A stretch of 64,000 bases of DNA from Candidatus Saccharibacteria bacterium oral taxon 488 (GCA_013100825.1 CP040001.1:744001-808000), one strand, 5' to 3'; positions 35,065 through 45,628 are shown, numbered from the stretch's first letter. Program-made: numbers and translations. The notes: generated by a model not told the origin, from the sequence alone.

Positions 35065-35727
35065 CTAGAGCGGTTTTTGACGATACCGAAGCAGCAGTTT
35101 CAATACCACCAACGCTACCAGTCGAGCAATGATAATCAGCATAATTACCCCTGTTACCGCCAATGACCAGCCCGCCAAGTCTGATGACCAGAGCGGCGGC
35201 ACAAATGTCTGATAATATGGCGCGGTGGATGGCGGCGTAAATTTGAGATCAAGCGACGAAGCGGCCGGGTACTTCGCCCATTCGTCATTGATGCAGCTGA
35301 CGTAGCGCGGGTCGGCTGTAGCATAAAATCGCCCCCAGCCGCCAGCCTGTGCTCGGGCGTCACAGACTTGGCGGACCTTGGCGACCGTGTCGTTGCTGGA
35401 ACGAGAAGCTGACTTTGACTCAAACGCTTTCCAGGCCGCCTCGTAGGCCCGCTTGTACGAGTGCTCCAGCGCGATGCGTCCCGGGTCGGCGTTCATGTGT
35501 GCAACCACGTAGCGCTGCAAGTCGTACACCCGCCGCTCCAACGCGCCCTCGTCACCCTCCTTGTCAGCGTTGATCACGGCGTCACGGCGCTCGATCATGC
35601 CAATATTATTCAGCCTGAGGAATGTCGCACTGATAAATGACGCCATCACCAGCAAAATGACTAGCTGCCATGTCTTGATTTCTTCTAGTCGCCGAATTGC
35701 CCGACGCGTGCCTCGCTTATCTGCCAT
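35065..35727 (-). CDS. Two-span membrane protein with extracytoplasmic domain
   Basis: 220 residues. Spans lie at about 20-40 (QLVILLVMASFISATFLRL) and 185-208 (LAVTGVIMLIIIARLVALVV). The roughly 145-residue loop between them is hydrophilic and holds two cysteines (VRQVCDARAQ, RYVSCINDEW) that could form a disulfide. No family is recognised. TGG-TATAAT plus AAAGGTGG precede the ATG. It is divergent from murC. Confidence 0.65.
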   Translation of the reverse strand: MADKRGTRRAIRRLEEIKTWQLVILLVMASFISATFLRLNNIGMIERRDAVINADKEGDEGALERRVYDLQRYVVAHMNADPGRIALEHSYKRAYEAAWKAFESKSASRSSNDTVAKVRQVCDARAQAGGWGRFYATADPRYVSCINDEWAKYPAASSLDLKFTPPSTAPYYQTFVPPLWSSDLAGWSLAVTGVIMLIIIARLVALVVLKLLLRYRQKPL

Positions 35728-35808
35728 TCCCCACCTTTCTCAAGTCCATTATACCAAAGATACTGGGTGAATGCGACACGGGGCTAGCGTCAGTGGTATA
35801 ATGACGCT

Positions 35809-37074
35809 ATGAGAATTTATTTTTCGGGAATTGGTGGCGTGGCGATTGGACCACTAGCAGAAATGGCCATCGGCGCTGGACACGAGGTCTGTGGCTCTGA
35901 CCGAGCGGCCGGCTTGATGACGGAGGCGCTCAGGCGAGCCGGCATCACGGTGTCGTTTGATCAGTCAGGCGAGTTTTTACGTAGCGAACATCAGCGAGAG
36001 CCCTTTGACTGGTTCGTCTATACGGCGGCCCTGCCGGCGGATCATCCAGAGCTGGTACTGGCGAGGCAGCTAGGGATTCGCACCAGCAAGCGTGACGAGC
36101 TACTCGCTCAGATTATCGCCGACAAGCAGCTCAAGCTCATTGCCGTCACCGGTACGCACGGCAAGACGACGACGACCGGCATGCTGGTGTGGACGCTGCA
36201 GCAGCTCGGCGTGCCAGTGAGCTACCTAGTTGGCTCGACACTTAGTTTTGGCCCGAGCGGTCGGTTTGATCCAGCTAGCCAGTTTTTGGTGTATGAATGC
36301 GATGAATTTGACCGCAATTTCCTCCACTTTTCGCCGTGGCTGAGCCTCATTACTTCAGTTGACTACGACCACCCCGACACCTTTCCGACGCCAGACGATT
36401 ACCGGGCGGCGTTTCGGCAATTTGGTGAGCAGTCAACGCAGGTGATCGCTTGGCGAGAGGACGCTGACGTATTTACTCCGACCAATGTAACGGTGCTTGA
36501 ACAGACCGATCCACAAATAACGCTGGCTGGCGAACACAACCGGCGTAATGGCACGCTGGCAGCACGAGCAGCGATGCTGGTGCGAGGGGCAGCTGCCCTC
36601 GAGATTGAGGATGAGGCGATTATCACGGCGCTCAATGCCTTTCCGGGTACTGGCCGGCGCTTCGAAAAGCTAGCTGACAATCTCTACACCGACTATGGCC
36701 ATCATCCGTCGGAGATTGCCGCCACGTTGCAGCTGGCTCATGAGCTGAATGACCGCGTAGTACTCGTTTATCAGCCACACCAAAACATTCGCCAGCACGA
36801 GGTTCGTGAACGCTACACTGATGAGATTTTTATGCATGCTGACGAGATATATTGGCTGCCGACGTACTTGACCCGCGAAGATCCAAACCTGCCGGTGCTG
36901 GCGCCAGAGGAATTGACGCGCCAGCTGACGACGGACAAGGTACATATCGCTCAATTGGACGACACTCTATGGCAGGCGATTTGCGAATGGCGAGCGCGCG
37001 GTGCGTTGGTACTCGGTATGGGTGCCGGGACAATCGACGGGTGGCTGCGTGAGCAGTTGGGCCACAGCGCTTGA
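35809..37074 (+). CDS. murC: UDP-N-acetylmuramate--L-alanine ligase (MurC/Mpl family)
   Basis: 421 residues. N-terminal Rossmann IYFSGIGGVAIGPLAEMA and YTAALPADHPEL; the Mur ligase ATP loop VTGTHGKTTTTGML near residues 112-125; central YECDEFDRNFLHF and TSVDYDHPDTFP; the Asn-containing GEHNRRNGTLAARAA; and the C-terminal domain TDYGHHPSEIAATL, with VLVYQPHQNIR. YGHHPSEI is characteristic of MurC. It adds L-Ala to UDP-MurNAc in peptidoglycan synthesis; the recycling ligase Mpl is the alternative. TGG-TATAAT lies 6 bases before the ATG. Confidence 0.88.
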   Translation: MRIYFSGIGGVAIGPLAEMAIGAGHEVCGSDRAAGLMTEALRRAGITVSFDQSGEFLRSEHQREPFDWFVYTAALPADHPELVLARQLGIRTSKRDELLAQIIADKQLKLIAVTGTHGKTTTTGMLVWTLQQLGVPVSYLVGSTLSFGPSGRFDPASQFLVYECDEFDRNFLHFSPWLSLITSVDYDHPDTFPTPDDYRAAFRQFGEQSTQVIAWREDADVFTPTNVTVLEQTDPQITLAGEHNRRNGTLAARAAMLVRGAAALEIEDEAIITALNAFPGTGRRFEKLADNLYTDYGHHPSEIAATLQLAHELNDRVVLVYQPHQNIRQHEVRERYTDEIFMHADEIYWLPTYLTREDPNLPVLAPEELTRQLTTDKVHIAQLDDTLWQAICEWRARGALVLGMGAGTIDGWLREQLGHSA

Positions 37075-37085
37075 TCATGGTTCGC

Positions 37086-37745
37086 CTACTCGTCAGACTC
37101 GCCACCAAGCGCCGCCCGGATATCGTCATACGAAAATCCCTGACGGGCTAGATACGCCATGAACTTTTGCTGATCGCCAGCGTATTTATGGTGTTTTTTG
37201 GCGATAATTTTTTGTAATTCTTCGTCATCGGAGCGGATATTTTCGCTGATTAATTGCTCTATCGTCTCGCGATCAATTCCCTTTTGCGCCAATTCTAATT
37301 TTAGCCGCCTGGCACTAGTGCCTTTCTGTAAAAAACGATGTTCCAGCCAAAAACGGGCAAACTTTTCATCGTCGAGGTATTTTTTTTCAATCAGCCGTGC
37401 GAGCACCCGCTCGGTAATTTCCGGCTTCACGCCCGGACGCTCGGTAATCTCACCAGTCTTTGGCGAGCGCTTTTTGGTTGGCCTAGTTTTACGCCACAAA
37501 TAATCGCGCATCTCTTTAGCCGAGCGCGGCCGCGTCAAGCAATACTCCATAGCGCGGGCGTACAGCTTACCAAATTGGCTTTCGTCCTCCAGCGCCGCCA
37601 ATTCTTCATCAGTGTATTCGCGCCCAACTTTAATCCCCAACTCACCCACCTGAAAGATATCAAGACTGAAGCGGTACTTGCCGTCAACACTCACATTAAC
37701 ACAGTTTTTATCGCGAGCCTGAAGAGAGATGTCAGTGATTTTCAT
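37086..37745 (-). CDS. recX: Regulatory protein RecX
   Basis: 219 residues. The family consists of helical repeats: ARAMEYCLTRPRSAKEMRDY, RVLARLIEKKYLDDEKFARF, GTSARRLKLELAQKGIDRET, and the last MAYLARQGFSYDDIRAAL. An N-terminal strand-rich part (SLQARDKNCVNVSVDGKYRF) precedes them. RecX binds and dampens RecA filaments. recA is 570 bases upstream on the same strand, with a 2H phosphoesterase gene between. The ATG is 6 bases after TATAAT, so it is leaderless and can be expressed independently of recA. Confidence 0.9.
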   Translation of the reverse strand: MKITDISLQARDKNCVNVSVDGKYRFSLDIFQVGELGIKVGREYTDEELAALEDESQFGKLYARAMEYCLTRPRSAKEMRDYLWRKTRPTKKRSPKTGEITERPGVKPEITERVLARLIEKKYLDDEKFARFWLEHRFLQKGTSARRLKLELAQKGIDRETIEQLISENIRSDDEELQKIIAKKHHKYAGDQQKFMAYLARQGFSYDDIRAALGGESDE

Positions 37746-37789
37746 AAAACTATTATAACGCGAAGATAACCGGCCGGCTACTATAGTGA

Positions 37790-38312
37790 CTACTCGACCA
37801 TCTCGACAACCTTGCCGTATACTCCGTTATAGCAAGCAGCGGCACGCGGCTCAGTGATAACTGGCAGTTGCCCTGGAATAGCGCTCATATTAACGTCGTC
37901 AAGCGTACCGGCCTCGACACAACCAAGCGTAATGTGCGGGCGGAACCCATCAACATCCAGCCCTGGGTGAATACCATCCAGTGCCGCGAGTAATTGCTGA
38001 CGCGCCTCAATCATCCAAGCATTTTCTGCGTGCGTAGCTCAACCCAAACACAGTTACCGGCCTCGTCTGGCAAGAAACTAACACCATCAAGCACCAACTT
38101 ACTTAGGATAGGTAGTGCCGCAGCGGCTGATTTGAGGCGTGGCACATCCTGATCAGTCACGTTAATCAGTGTCACGTGCGGGATAAACTCACCAAAGTCA
38201 AGGTTCATTTTTTCTGACAATTCTCGAAGATACGCATTCTGTTCATCATCAAAGACGAGACTGACTGACACCATATGTTTCTTGACTGGATATGCGGTTT
38301 CTGCTGCGCGCA

Positions 38313-38313
<1 letters not shown>
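37790..38313 (-). pseudogene. 2H phosphoesterase (2'-5' RNA ligase-like) split into two overlapping frames
   Basis: The first frame (38011-38313, 100 codons) contains HxT motif 1, FIPHVTLINV. The second (37790-38014, 74 codons) contains motif 2, FRPHITLGCV. Both motifs form one active site in this superfamily, so the halves belong together. The junction is an ATGA overlap (GGATGATT). One added G in the GG would fuse them. So it is a frameshifted gene, a sequencing error, or a translationally coupled two-subunit enzyme. The first ATG overlaps the recA stop (TGATG), so it is co-transcribed with recA. Confidence 0.7.
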
Positions 38314-39383
<1,070 letters not shown>

Positions 39384-39470
39384 ACCTCTCCCTCCGTTAT
39401 CTTATGCTGTATAGTATACCATAAATCAAGCGCCTACCGCGAGCGGTGAAACTTTGCTATAATAGACCGC

Positions 39471-39863
39471 ATGAAACGACAAGCAGGCTTTACGGTGATT
39501 GAGGTGCTGGTAGCAATTATATTTCTCGGCGTGGCTACCGCAGTGGCATTCACTCAGCTGGTGACAATCCAGCGCGAGCACCAAAATGACCGGAAAAAAA
39601 CCGCTATTAATGCCATGCATTACAGCCTCGAGGAAGCCTATTACAAACGACACGGCTTTTATCCAGAAAAGATTACCGACGAGACACTACCAACCATGGA
39701 TAAGGAGCTACTCACAGATCCAAGTGGTAAAAAGCTTGGCGACAATGGCAGCGCCTATCGCTACGAGCCGACTAATTGCCAAAGCGGTAAATGTAAATCA
39801 TATTCGCTCAGGGCCATGCTTGATGGTGAGGCAGATTTCGTCAAAGACAGCCGCCACAAATAG
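39471..39863 (+). CDS. Type IV pilin-like protein
   Basis: 130 residues. The class III signal KRQAGFTVIEVLVAIIFLGV has the G-F cleavage site and Glu at +5, followed by a hydrophobic helix (about 6-28). The C-terminal head has two cysteines (NCQSGKCKSYSLRAML) that may form the D-loop disulfide. It would be processed by a prepilin peptidase and assembled into a pilus or pseudopilus. Type IV pili are used by Saccharibacteria for motility and host contact (known for the group). TGC-TATAAT is 7 bases before the ATG. Confidence 0.88.
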   Translation: MKRQAGFTVIEVLVAIIFLGVATAVAFTQLVTIQREHQNDRKKTAINAMHYSLEEAYYKRHGFYPEKITDETLPTMDKELLTDPSGKKLGDNGSAYRYEPTNCQSGKCKSYSLRAMLDGEADFVKDSRHK

Positions 39864-39879
39864 CTAAATCATAGCCAAA

Positions 39880-40737
39880 CTAATCGTAACAGACTGGCCG
39901 GCCGTTTTTGAAGGCTTCAATGGCGTTGTTGAGGATGGCCACTTGATGCTTGGGATTGGCCACATAGTGAAAAATGTAAGTCGTCTCTTCGCCCTCAGTA
40001 CTGAGACGAATGGTGCCGTAGTTAAAGATCGTCTGGGCGATGCCGGCCTGGAAAAAGCTGGCGTCCTCGATACTACCGAGGCTGACTGTCTGCTCGTGCC
40101 GAACGAAGAGGCTCTGTTGAATTTCCTGGATGACGCTTTCATTGGTCATGAAAAAATGATTCTGTAGATACACCCACAGGGTGATCGCGCCGCCCAGCAC
40201 CACCAAGGCAACGAGCAGCAGCGCAATACCCAGCACTGCCCCCGGATTCACCGCCGGAAACAGCGGAATATTAGCGGTGAGCGACGAGAACGAGGCCGCA
40301 AATACCAGCAGTACGACAACCAGCAGGAGGGTGATGGCCGTCGGGATGACCATGCCGATCGGATGGCGCTTGATGTCGAGGATGACATACTCGCCCTCGC
40401 TGAGATTGAGCTGCGGATAGTCACGAACGGACTGGTCGTGACGCGCCTTAGTCTCTGGGCTGACCGCGGGAACGGTCGGCTCAAGCGGCCGCGCCGCATG
40501 AACAACATTTGGTTCGTTAGCGTATTGGGCACGAATCTGTGGATTGAAATTTTGCCCCTCGATCATCTCTGGCTGGACGGTGACGTGCGAGGCTGGCTGT
40601 GGCTCAATAGGCGGCGCAGTCGTCACCGGTGGCGGTGTCACGTCAGCTGGCGGATGGTGATACAGCGGCCGACCGTCAGAATCATAGGCAACAGGCTGGG
40701 TATAATCAGGCTCGGGGTTAGTCTGGTTCGGATTCAT
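39880..40737 (-). CDS. Membrane protein with bacterial PH domain
   Basis: 285 residues. A Pro/Thr-rich disordered N-terminus (1-110, PPPVTTAPPIEPQPASHVTV) is followed by EGEYVILDIKRHPIGMVIP, two transmembrane spans (about 125-150 and 163-190), and a bPH2 domain of the DUF304/YdbT type: HFFMTNESVIQEIQQSLFVR, TVSLGSIEDASFFQAGI, QTIFNYGTIRLSTEG. The function is unknown; such proteins are membrane-associated scaffolds. TATACT is 7 bases before the ATG. Confidence 0.83.
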   Translation of the reverse strand: MNPNQTNPEPDYTQPVAYDSDGRPLYHHPPADVTPPPVTTAPPIEPQPASHVTVQPEMIEGQNFNPQIRAQYANEPNVVHAARPLEPTVPAVSPETKARHDQSVRDYPQLNLSEGEYVILDIKRHPIGMVIPTAITLLLVVVLLVFAASFSSLTANIPLFPAVNPGAVLGIALLLVALVVLGGAITLWVYLQNHFFMTNESVIQEIQQSLFVRHEQTVSLGSIEDASFFQAGIAQTIFNYGTIRLSTEGEETTYIFHYVANPKHQVAILNNAIEAFKNGRPVCYD

Positions 40738-40764
40738 TAGTTCTAGTATAGCATATCGGCCGGA

Positions 40765-41790
40765 TTATGCGACGTCACGGGCATGTTTTGTCCGATTGTT
40801 ATGGCGTGGATTACGCTGCGCCACCCGCCGCAGATCCTCGTGCGCATCAAACTCGTCAATGATCTTATGCCCCAGCATCCGCTCAATCACATCCTCCAGG
40901 CTGACGATACCAACCGTCTCGCGAAACTCATTCACCACGATGAACAAGTGATGCCGCACTCGCAAAAACGCCGCCAGCGCGTGCTGCAATGTCTGATCCT
41001 CGCGGATATAATACACCTTTTTCTCCATGACGGTTCGTGCCCGCTTGCTCGTCGACGAACGGTTAATTGTCAGTAGATCCTGAATGTATAGCACCCCTAC
41101 CACATGATCAATATCGCCCTTGGTCACCGGAAAGCGGCTATGCCCAGTCTTGTGCAGCGCGTCCAGCACCAGTGGGCCCAATACCTCGTCCTGATCCACC
41201 GTATCAATCACGCTACGCGGCGTCATCACTTCCTTGACCGGCACCGTATCAAACGATAGCACGCCGATGACCATCTTTTTCTCATCCCGACTGAGCGCCT
41301 CACCTGCCTGCTCGACCATAGTGACGAGCTCTTCTTTCGACTCAATATCATAGCCGTCATTGGGCATTGGCGCCACCGAGCGAATCATCGCAAATAACGT
41401 CGGAAACTTCTCGATCAGCACCAAAATTCGCCCCTCATACCGCTCGTAAAGCCGCTGAGAATATTGCTGCCATAATGAAATCCGCGCCACTGCTCCTATC
41501 TCCAATGCGATCACTAGCGAGATAATAATACCCAGTAGCCAATGAAACAACTCCACACCGATGACACTGAGTGTCACCAGCAGCACCGCTGCGATCACCC
41601 GCTGCAATGAGAAAATATCCCGCATCAGCGCATGCCGCTTTAACAGATGCTGCGCATCCTGATCACCACGACGTGCTCGCCGCTGCAGCTCGAACTTACT
41701 GTGTGACGAGGCCTGCGGATGGACGCCCATGACCATTACGAGCAATATCAGCACCACCACATACAGGATTCCTAGCAAAATATCGCTCAT
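40765..41790 (-). CDS. CorC/HlyC-type protein with paired CBS domains
   Basis: 341 residues. The N-terminal membrane part has spans at about 1-20 and 60-105, then a helical linker and a CBS pair. It includes EVMTPRSVIDTVDQDEVLGP, TGHSRFPVTKGDIDHVVGVL, YIQDLLT, YIREDQTLQHALAAFLRVRH and GIVSLEDVIERMLG. Such proteins take part in Mg/Co efflux or membrane regulation. The usual C-terminal CorC/HlyC transporter-associated domain is missing, and the chain ends in a basic tail. The ATG at 41790 (7 bases after TACAAT) is preferred to the ATG at 41799, which overlaps the -10. Confidence 0.8.
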   Translation of the reverse strand: MSDILLGILYVVVLILLVMVMGVHPQASSHSKFELQRRARRGDQDAQHLLKRHALMRDIFSLQRVIAAVLLVTLSVIGVELFHWLLGIIISLVIALEIGAVARISLWQQYSQRLYERYEGRILVLIEKFPTLFAMIRSVAPMPNDGYDIESKEELVTMVEQAGEALSRDEKKMVIGVLSFDTVPVKEVMTPRSVIDTVDQDEVLGPLVLDALHKTGHSRFPVTKGDIDHVVGVLYIQDLLTINRSSTSKRARTVMEKKVYYIREDQTLQHALAAFLRVRHHLFIVVNEFRETVGIVSLEDVIERMLGHKIIDEFDAHEDLRRVAQRNPRHNNRTKHARDVA

Positions 41791-41845
41791 GCTGTTCATT
41801 GTATACTTCTTATGCTATAATAGCCAGAGTTAATTTGGAGGAAGT

Positions 41846-42547
41846 ATGAACGGAAAAACCTGGGCTATCTTTGCAATCGTTGTCGCGGCTGTCGTCGGCG
41901 GTATGATTTATTTGTCAACACAAAATCGTTTGAACGTTAGTGATATCTCAAATGATGCAGCTATGCGCATCATACCGGCCGAAGCACGCACTGGTGACAT
42001 TAGCGAGCACACTATCGGCAACACCAATGGCAAAGTTGTGATGATCGAATACGGTGACTACCAGTGCCCGGGCTGCCGCACCGCTGCACCAGAAGCCAAG
42101 CGCGTAGCCGAGAAATACAAGGATCACGTCGCGCTGGTCTTTCGTAATTATCCGATCCCGTCGCTCCATCCAAACGCCCGAGCGGCGGCGGCGGTCGCCG
42201 AAGCAGCTGGGCTGCAGGGTAAGTTCTGGGAAATGCACGATCTACTCTACACCAACCAAGGCGCATGGAGTAATGCCCGCGCCAAAGAACGCACCGACGT
42301 CTTCAGTGGCTACGCCAAGCAGCTGGGCCTGAATGTCGATAAATTCAATGCTGACCTAGCCTCCGGTGCTGTCACAAAGAAAATTGACTTTGACGTGGCG
42401 ATCGGGCGACAGCTACAGATTGACGGCACACCAACCTTTTTTGTTAATAGCAATAAGCTCAACCTAACCGACGCTAGCTCTATCGAAAACGCCGTCAAAG
42501 ACGCCCTGAAAAAAGCCGGCGTCGCAGTTGATGAAACAAAAAAATAA
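41846..42547 (+). CDS. DsbA-like thiol-disulfide oxidoreductase, membrane-anchored
   Basis: 233 residues. An N-terminal signal anchor (5-23) precedes a thioredoxin fold with the active site YGDYQCPGCRTAA near 69-81 (CPGC), an inserted helical domain, and the cis-Pro loop QIDGTPTFFVN near 190-200. It probably forms disulfides in exported proteins such as the pilin and the Cys-containing surface proteins nearby. GGAGGAAG precedes the ATG; the divergent -10 boxes for this gene and the CBS gene overlap in about 30 bases. Confidence 0.9.
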   Translation: MNGKTWAIFAIVVAAVVGGMIYLSTQNRLNVSDISNDAAMRIIPAEARTGDISEHTIGNTNGKVVMIEYGDYQCPGCRTAAPEAKRVAEKYKDHVALVFRNYPIPSLHPNARAAAAVAEAAGLQGKFWEMHDLLYTNQGAWSNARAKERTDVFSGYAKQLGLNVDKFNADLASGAVTKKIDFDVAIGRQLQIDGTPTFFVNSNKLNLTDASSIENAVKDALKKAGVAVDETKK

Positions 42548-42588
42548 CATCAAATCAATCAAAAGCGCTAACCAGTGCCTAAGCAAAA

Positions 42589-42613
42589 ATCACCCCGGTG
42601 CCTGTGGGGTGAT
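42589..42613 (+). terminator. Terminator after the DsbA-like gene
   Basis: ATCACCCC and GGGGTGAT pair perfectly around a 9-base loop, followed by TTTTTAT. Confidence 0.9.
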
Positions 42614-42645
42614 TTTTATGCCGTCCCTTTGTAGGACAGGCGCAC

Positions 42646-42741
42646 TTATTGTGCTATGTATGTTTGCCATTTGGCAGGCACCACATCCACTGCGACCTTT
42701 TTGCGTCGACTGGTCGACACAACATTGATTGCTATTGGCAT
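42646..42741 (-). CDS. Possible 31-residue basic peptide
   Basis: An ATG at 42741 with AAAGGAG 10 bases upstream opens a 31-codon frame (MPIAINVVSTSRRKKVAVDV, ending PAKWQTYIAQ). It is basic and strand-like, with no family. It is the only plausible coding content in the 360-base gap between the DsbA-like and CorA-like genes. A -10-like TATCAT is about 85 bases upstream of the ATG. Confidence 0.4.
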   Translation of the reverse strand: MPIAINVVSTSRRKKVAVDVVPAKWQTYIAQ

Positions 42742-42909
42742 GTGTTTCGTACTCCTTTGTACTAGTGCAGCCTCACGCGCTTCGACCTTTATTGCCCACT
42801 TTATGATAAGCAGCGACATGCTTCGGCGCGAGACACATCAGCCATGATAACAAAGACTGATACGAACGTCAAGCCAGGTCTACCCCTGATCTGACCCCTG
42901 ATACCAGCC

Positions 42910-43830
42910 TCAAAACAAGCGCAGCCGCTTGGCGAAGATATATACAATGCCGATGAGCAGCACCGTAAACCCGGTAATCACCGGATAGGCCCACGCCTCG
43001 CCCTGAAACGGCAAGGTAATATTCATGCCATACATACCATAAAACACATTCGGGATCGCTAGGAGAATGGTGATGGCGGTCAAGACTTTCATCCGCTGGT
43101 TGAGGACATTATTGGCGATGGTTGAATAGGCGTTCTGGATGCTGGTAATGGTCTGGCTGTTGGCGGCGACCATGACCAGTAATTGCTTGACGTGCAGCAC
43201 CAGATCACCCAGCGCCTCGAGGTCGCGTAGTGTGAACAGACCGCGACGATTGAGCGCTAATTGGCCGAGCACGCTCGCTAACCCCTCGAGGCTCGAATGA
43301 AATTCGTTGAGGCTATCTTCAATAGCCACAAACTCGATAAAGTCAGCATTTTTTACCTCGTGGCGCGCCAGCCGATGCCGGGCCGCAGCGATATTACCAG
43401 CAAGGTCATGGATCTGCTGCTCATACGCAGCCACCACACAAGCGATAGTCGCTGCGAGGAGCGCACCAGGCTTGTCGGTCGTGGTCGTGAGAAACGGCTC
43501 GGCGGCTTGCGGCGAGAAATTATTGGCAGGATTAATCGTTACAAACTGGGTTTTTGACACCGCAGCCAGTAGGGGCGCAGTCTTGACCATATCATCCCGA
43601 ACCAGCGGTAGCCGCACAAAGACATACTCAATGCCGCCGCTATATTCCATTCGCGGCAGCTCGCGCACATCAGCCGCGTCACGGACGATATTTTCATCGA
43701 GGCCGAACTGCTCGGCGAGTTCGCTTGGGCGCAGCGTGCCGCCAACATGCGCCCACACGCCACGATGAAACTGATGCGTTCGCCCTAACGAATCACTCGC
43801 ACATCGCCGCTCAAAGTAGCCCACCGTCAT
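42910..43830 (-). CDS. CorA-like magnesium channel
   Basis: 306 residues. A cytosolic alpha/beta domain and long helices precede two C-terminal transmembrane spans (about 245-268 and 280-300). The signature YGMYGMN lies at the end of TM1. It imports Mg2+ or related divalents as a pentamer. The open frame extends to 43866, but TATAAT lies 6 bases before the ATG at 43830, so translation starts there. A second, distinct CorA-like gene lies at 51223. Confidence 0.9.
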   Translation of the reverse strand: MTVGYFERRCASDSLGRTHQFHRGVWAHVGGTLRPSELAEQFGLDENIVRDAADVRELPRMEYSGGIEYVFVRLPLVRDDMVKTAPLLAAVSKTQFVTINPANNFSPQAAEPFLTTTTDKPGALLAATIACVVAAYEQQIHDLAGNIAAARHRLARHEVKNADFIEFVAIEDSLNEFHSSLEGLASVLGQLALNRRGLFTLRDLEALGDLVLHVKQLLVMVAANSQTITSIQNAYSTIANNVLNQRMKVLTAITILLAIPNVFYGMYGMNITLPFQGEAWAYPVITGFTVLLIGIVYIFAKRLRLF

Positions 43831-43866
43831 GCAAAAATTATACCCCAGAAAACACCTCTCTGGCAA

Positions 43867-45519
43867 TTAGCCGCGCAGTCGCTTTTCCCTGACCGGCATT
43901 ACCGCAATCATCGCAACAACCATCAGCCCCGAACTGATCAAGAATACCTGATGCAGCCCATCGGTAAACGCATGGAGGATGACATTGGTAAATTCGTCCT
44001 GCTGCTGGCCGAATTGCTGTTTTGCCTGGGCCCGGGCCGGTGCCGGTAGTCGCTCAAACCCTTGAGCTGCAGCCCGAGCGATCGTCTCTTTTTGAGCATT
44101 CAGCCGCAGCAGTACGTCAGCGTTCAGCTCACCGGACAGCATCTGCTGGGCAGCCGGTGAGCGCTGTAAACTCTGAATATATGACAGCTGATGCGGATCG
44201 CCAACATGTGCTAGGATGCCGGCGGTCAGTACGCCCGATAACACTGCCGCACCAATCGTCGAGCCCAGCCCACGAAATAGCTGCACGCTGGAGGTCGCCG
44301 CACCGAGGTCTTTTTGCGTAAACTCATTCTGCACCGCCAAGGTCAAGATCGGCATCGCCGCGCCGAATCCAAGCCCAACAAATACCGCCACGATAGCTTC
44401 GTGCCAATATGGCGATTCTGGCTGTAGAATTGTTAGCACGGCGACACCGACCGCCGTTAGCCCAAAACCAGCCACTATCCAGCGTTTATATGCACCGGTT
44501 TTAGCAACCAGCCGACCAATAGTTATCGAGCTTGTTATACTGCCTGCTACCATCGGTAGCAGCATCAGCCCAGCCTGCGAGGCAGTGGCGCCAAACACCT
44601 GCTGATTGAACTGTGTTAGATACAAAATTGCCCCCATAAAGGCCGCGCCAAACAAGCCAGCCGCCGCCATGATCAAACGATATGTCCGATTGGCAAAGAA
44701 CCGTAGTGGCAGAATCGGCTGTTTGGCTCGCCGCTCAATCACAATAAAGCCCAGCGCCGCCAGTACTGATATCGTCAGCAGCACGCCCTGAATCAGCATT
44801 AGGCTGACACCGCGCTCGATTAGTCCCTTAAAGATCATCTCTGTATTGTCTACCGCCAGCACCAGCGTCGCCAGAGCGATGGTGATAAACAGTGCACCGA
44901 GGTAATCGGGCTTGTGCGTGCGGTCGTGCTTGATCTGCGGGCAGTAGCGAATGATGAGTATGGTAGCGATCACCCCGATCGGCACATTGATCAAGAATGT
45001 CCAGCGCCAGTTACTCACCATGCCAAACAGCGACACACCATCTGTCAGCCAACCACCGATTAACGGCCCGGCTACTGAACTCATCCCAAAGACTGCACCA
45101 AACAGTCCTTGCCATTTACTACGTTCCTTTGGCGGAAAGAGGTCACCGACAATGGTAAAGGCGTTCGCAGTGATGATACCACCACCGATGCCCTGCAGCG
45201 CCCGCCACGCAATCAGCCACTCGACTGTCGGCGCCAGGCCGCTCAGTAGCGAGCCGATGGTAAAGATACTCACTCCGGCGAGCAACAGCGGCTTGCGGCC
45301 GTACATGTCGCTCAACTTACCAGCCAGCGGCACGGTCACCGTGGTGGTCAACATGTAAGCAGTCACGATGAAGCCAAGCGACGAAAAGCTATTAAATTCC
45401 TTGACAATCGCCGCCAGCGCCGTCGAGACAATCGTTTGATCCAGCGCCACCAAAAACAGCGCGCTCATCACCGCGCTCATGACAATTAATTTATTTCTGA
45501 TTGATAATTCGTGTAGCAT
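43867..45519 (-). CDS. MFS multidrug exporter, DHA2 (14-span) type
   Basis: 550 residues with about 14 spans. DHA2 features: FLVALDQTIVSTALAAIVKE near residues 22-41 (motif D1), AGKLSDMYGRKPLLLAGVS near 65-83 (motif A, between TM2 and TM3), WRALQGIGGGIITANAF (motif B), and GPLIGGWLTDG (motif C, antiporter type). It exports drugs or amphiphiles using the proton gradient. An extracytoplasmic helical insertion precedes the last span. GAAAGG precedes the ATG. The upstream region has a palindrome that may bind a regulator. Confidence 0.9.
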   Translation of the reverse strand: MLHELSIRNKLIVMSAVMSALFLVALDQTIVSTALAAIVKEFNSFSSLGFIVTAYMLTTTVTVPLAGKLSDMYGRKPLLLAGVSIFTIGSLLSGLAPTVEWLIAWRALQGIGGGIITANAFTIVGDLFPPKERSKWQGLFGAVFGMSSVAGPLIGGWLTDGVSLFGMVSNWRWTFLINVPIGVIATILIIRYCPQIKHDRTHKPDYLGALFITIALATLVLAVDNTEMIFKGLIERGVSLMLIQGVLLTISVLAALGFIVIERRAKQPILPLRFFANRTYRLIMAAAGLFGAAFMGAILYLTQFNQQVFGATASQAGLMLLPMVAGSITSSITIGRLVAKTGAYKRWIVAGFGLTAVGVAVLTILQPESPYWHEAIVAVFVGLGFGAAMPILTLAVQNEFTQKDLGAATSSVQLFRGLGSTIGAAVLSGVLTAGILAHVGDPHQLSYIQSLQRSPAAQQMLSGELNADVLLRLNAQKETIARAAAQGFERLPAPARAQAKQQFGQQQDEFTNVILHAFTDGLHQVFLISSGLMVVAMIAVMPVREKRLRG

Positions 45520-45610
45520 TGTTACCTTTCACGTTATTCAAGTATCAGTAGCCCATAAAGTGTAAGAACTCTCCAACTCACCTACCTAGTACGATTACAT
45601 CCTGCGCCCA

Positions 45611-45628
45611 AGTGTAATATTTTACACT
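45611..45628. promoter_or_regulatory. Palindromic candidate operator upstream of the MFS exporter
   Basis: AGTGTAA - TATT - TTACACT is a perfect 7-bp dyad. A further AGTGTAA half-site is at 45559-45565, nearer the gene. The size and symmetry suit a TetR- or MarR-type repressor. No regulator gene is adjacent. Confidence 0.45.

Noticed and set aside
42740..42905. Possible gene remnant between the small basic peptide and CorA-like gene
   Set aside because: No frame with start signals or recognisable motifs on either strand.
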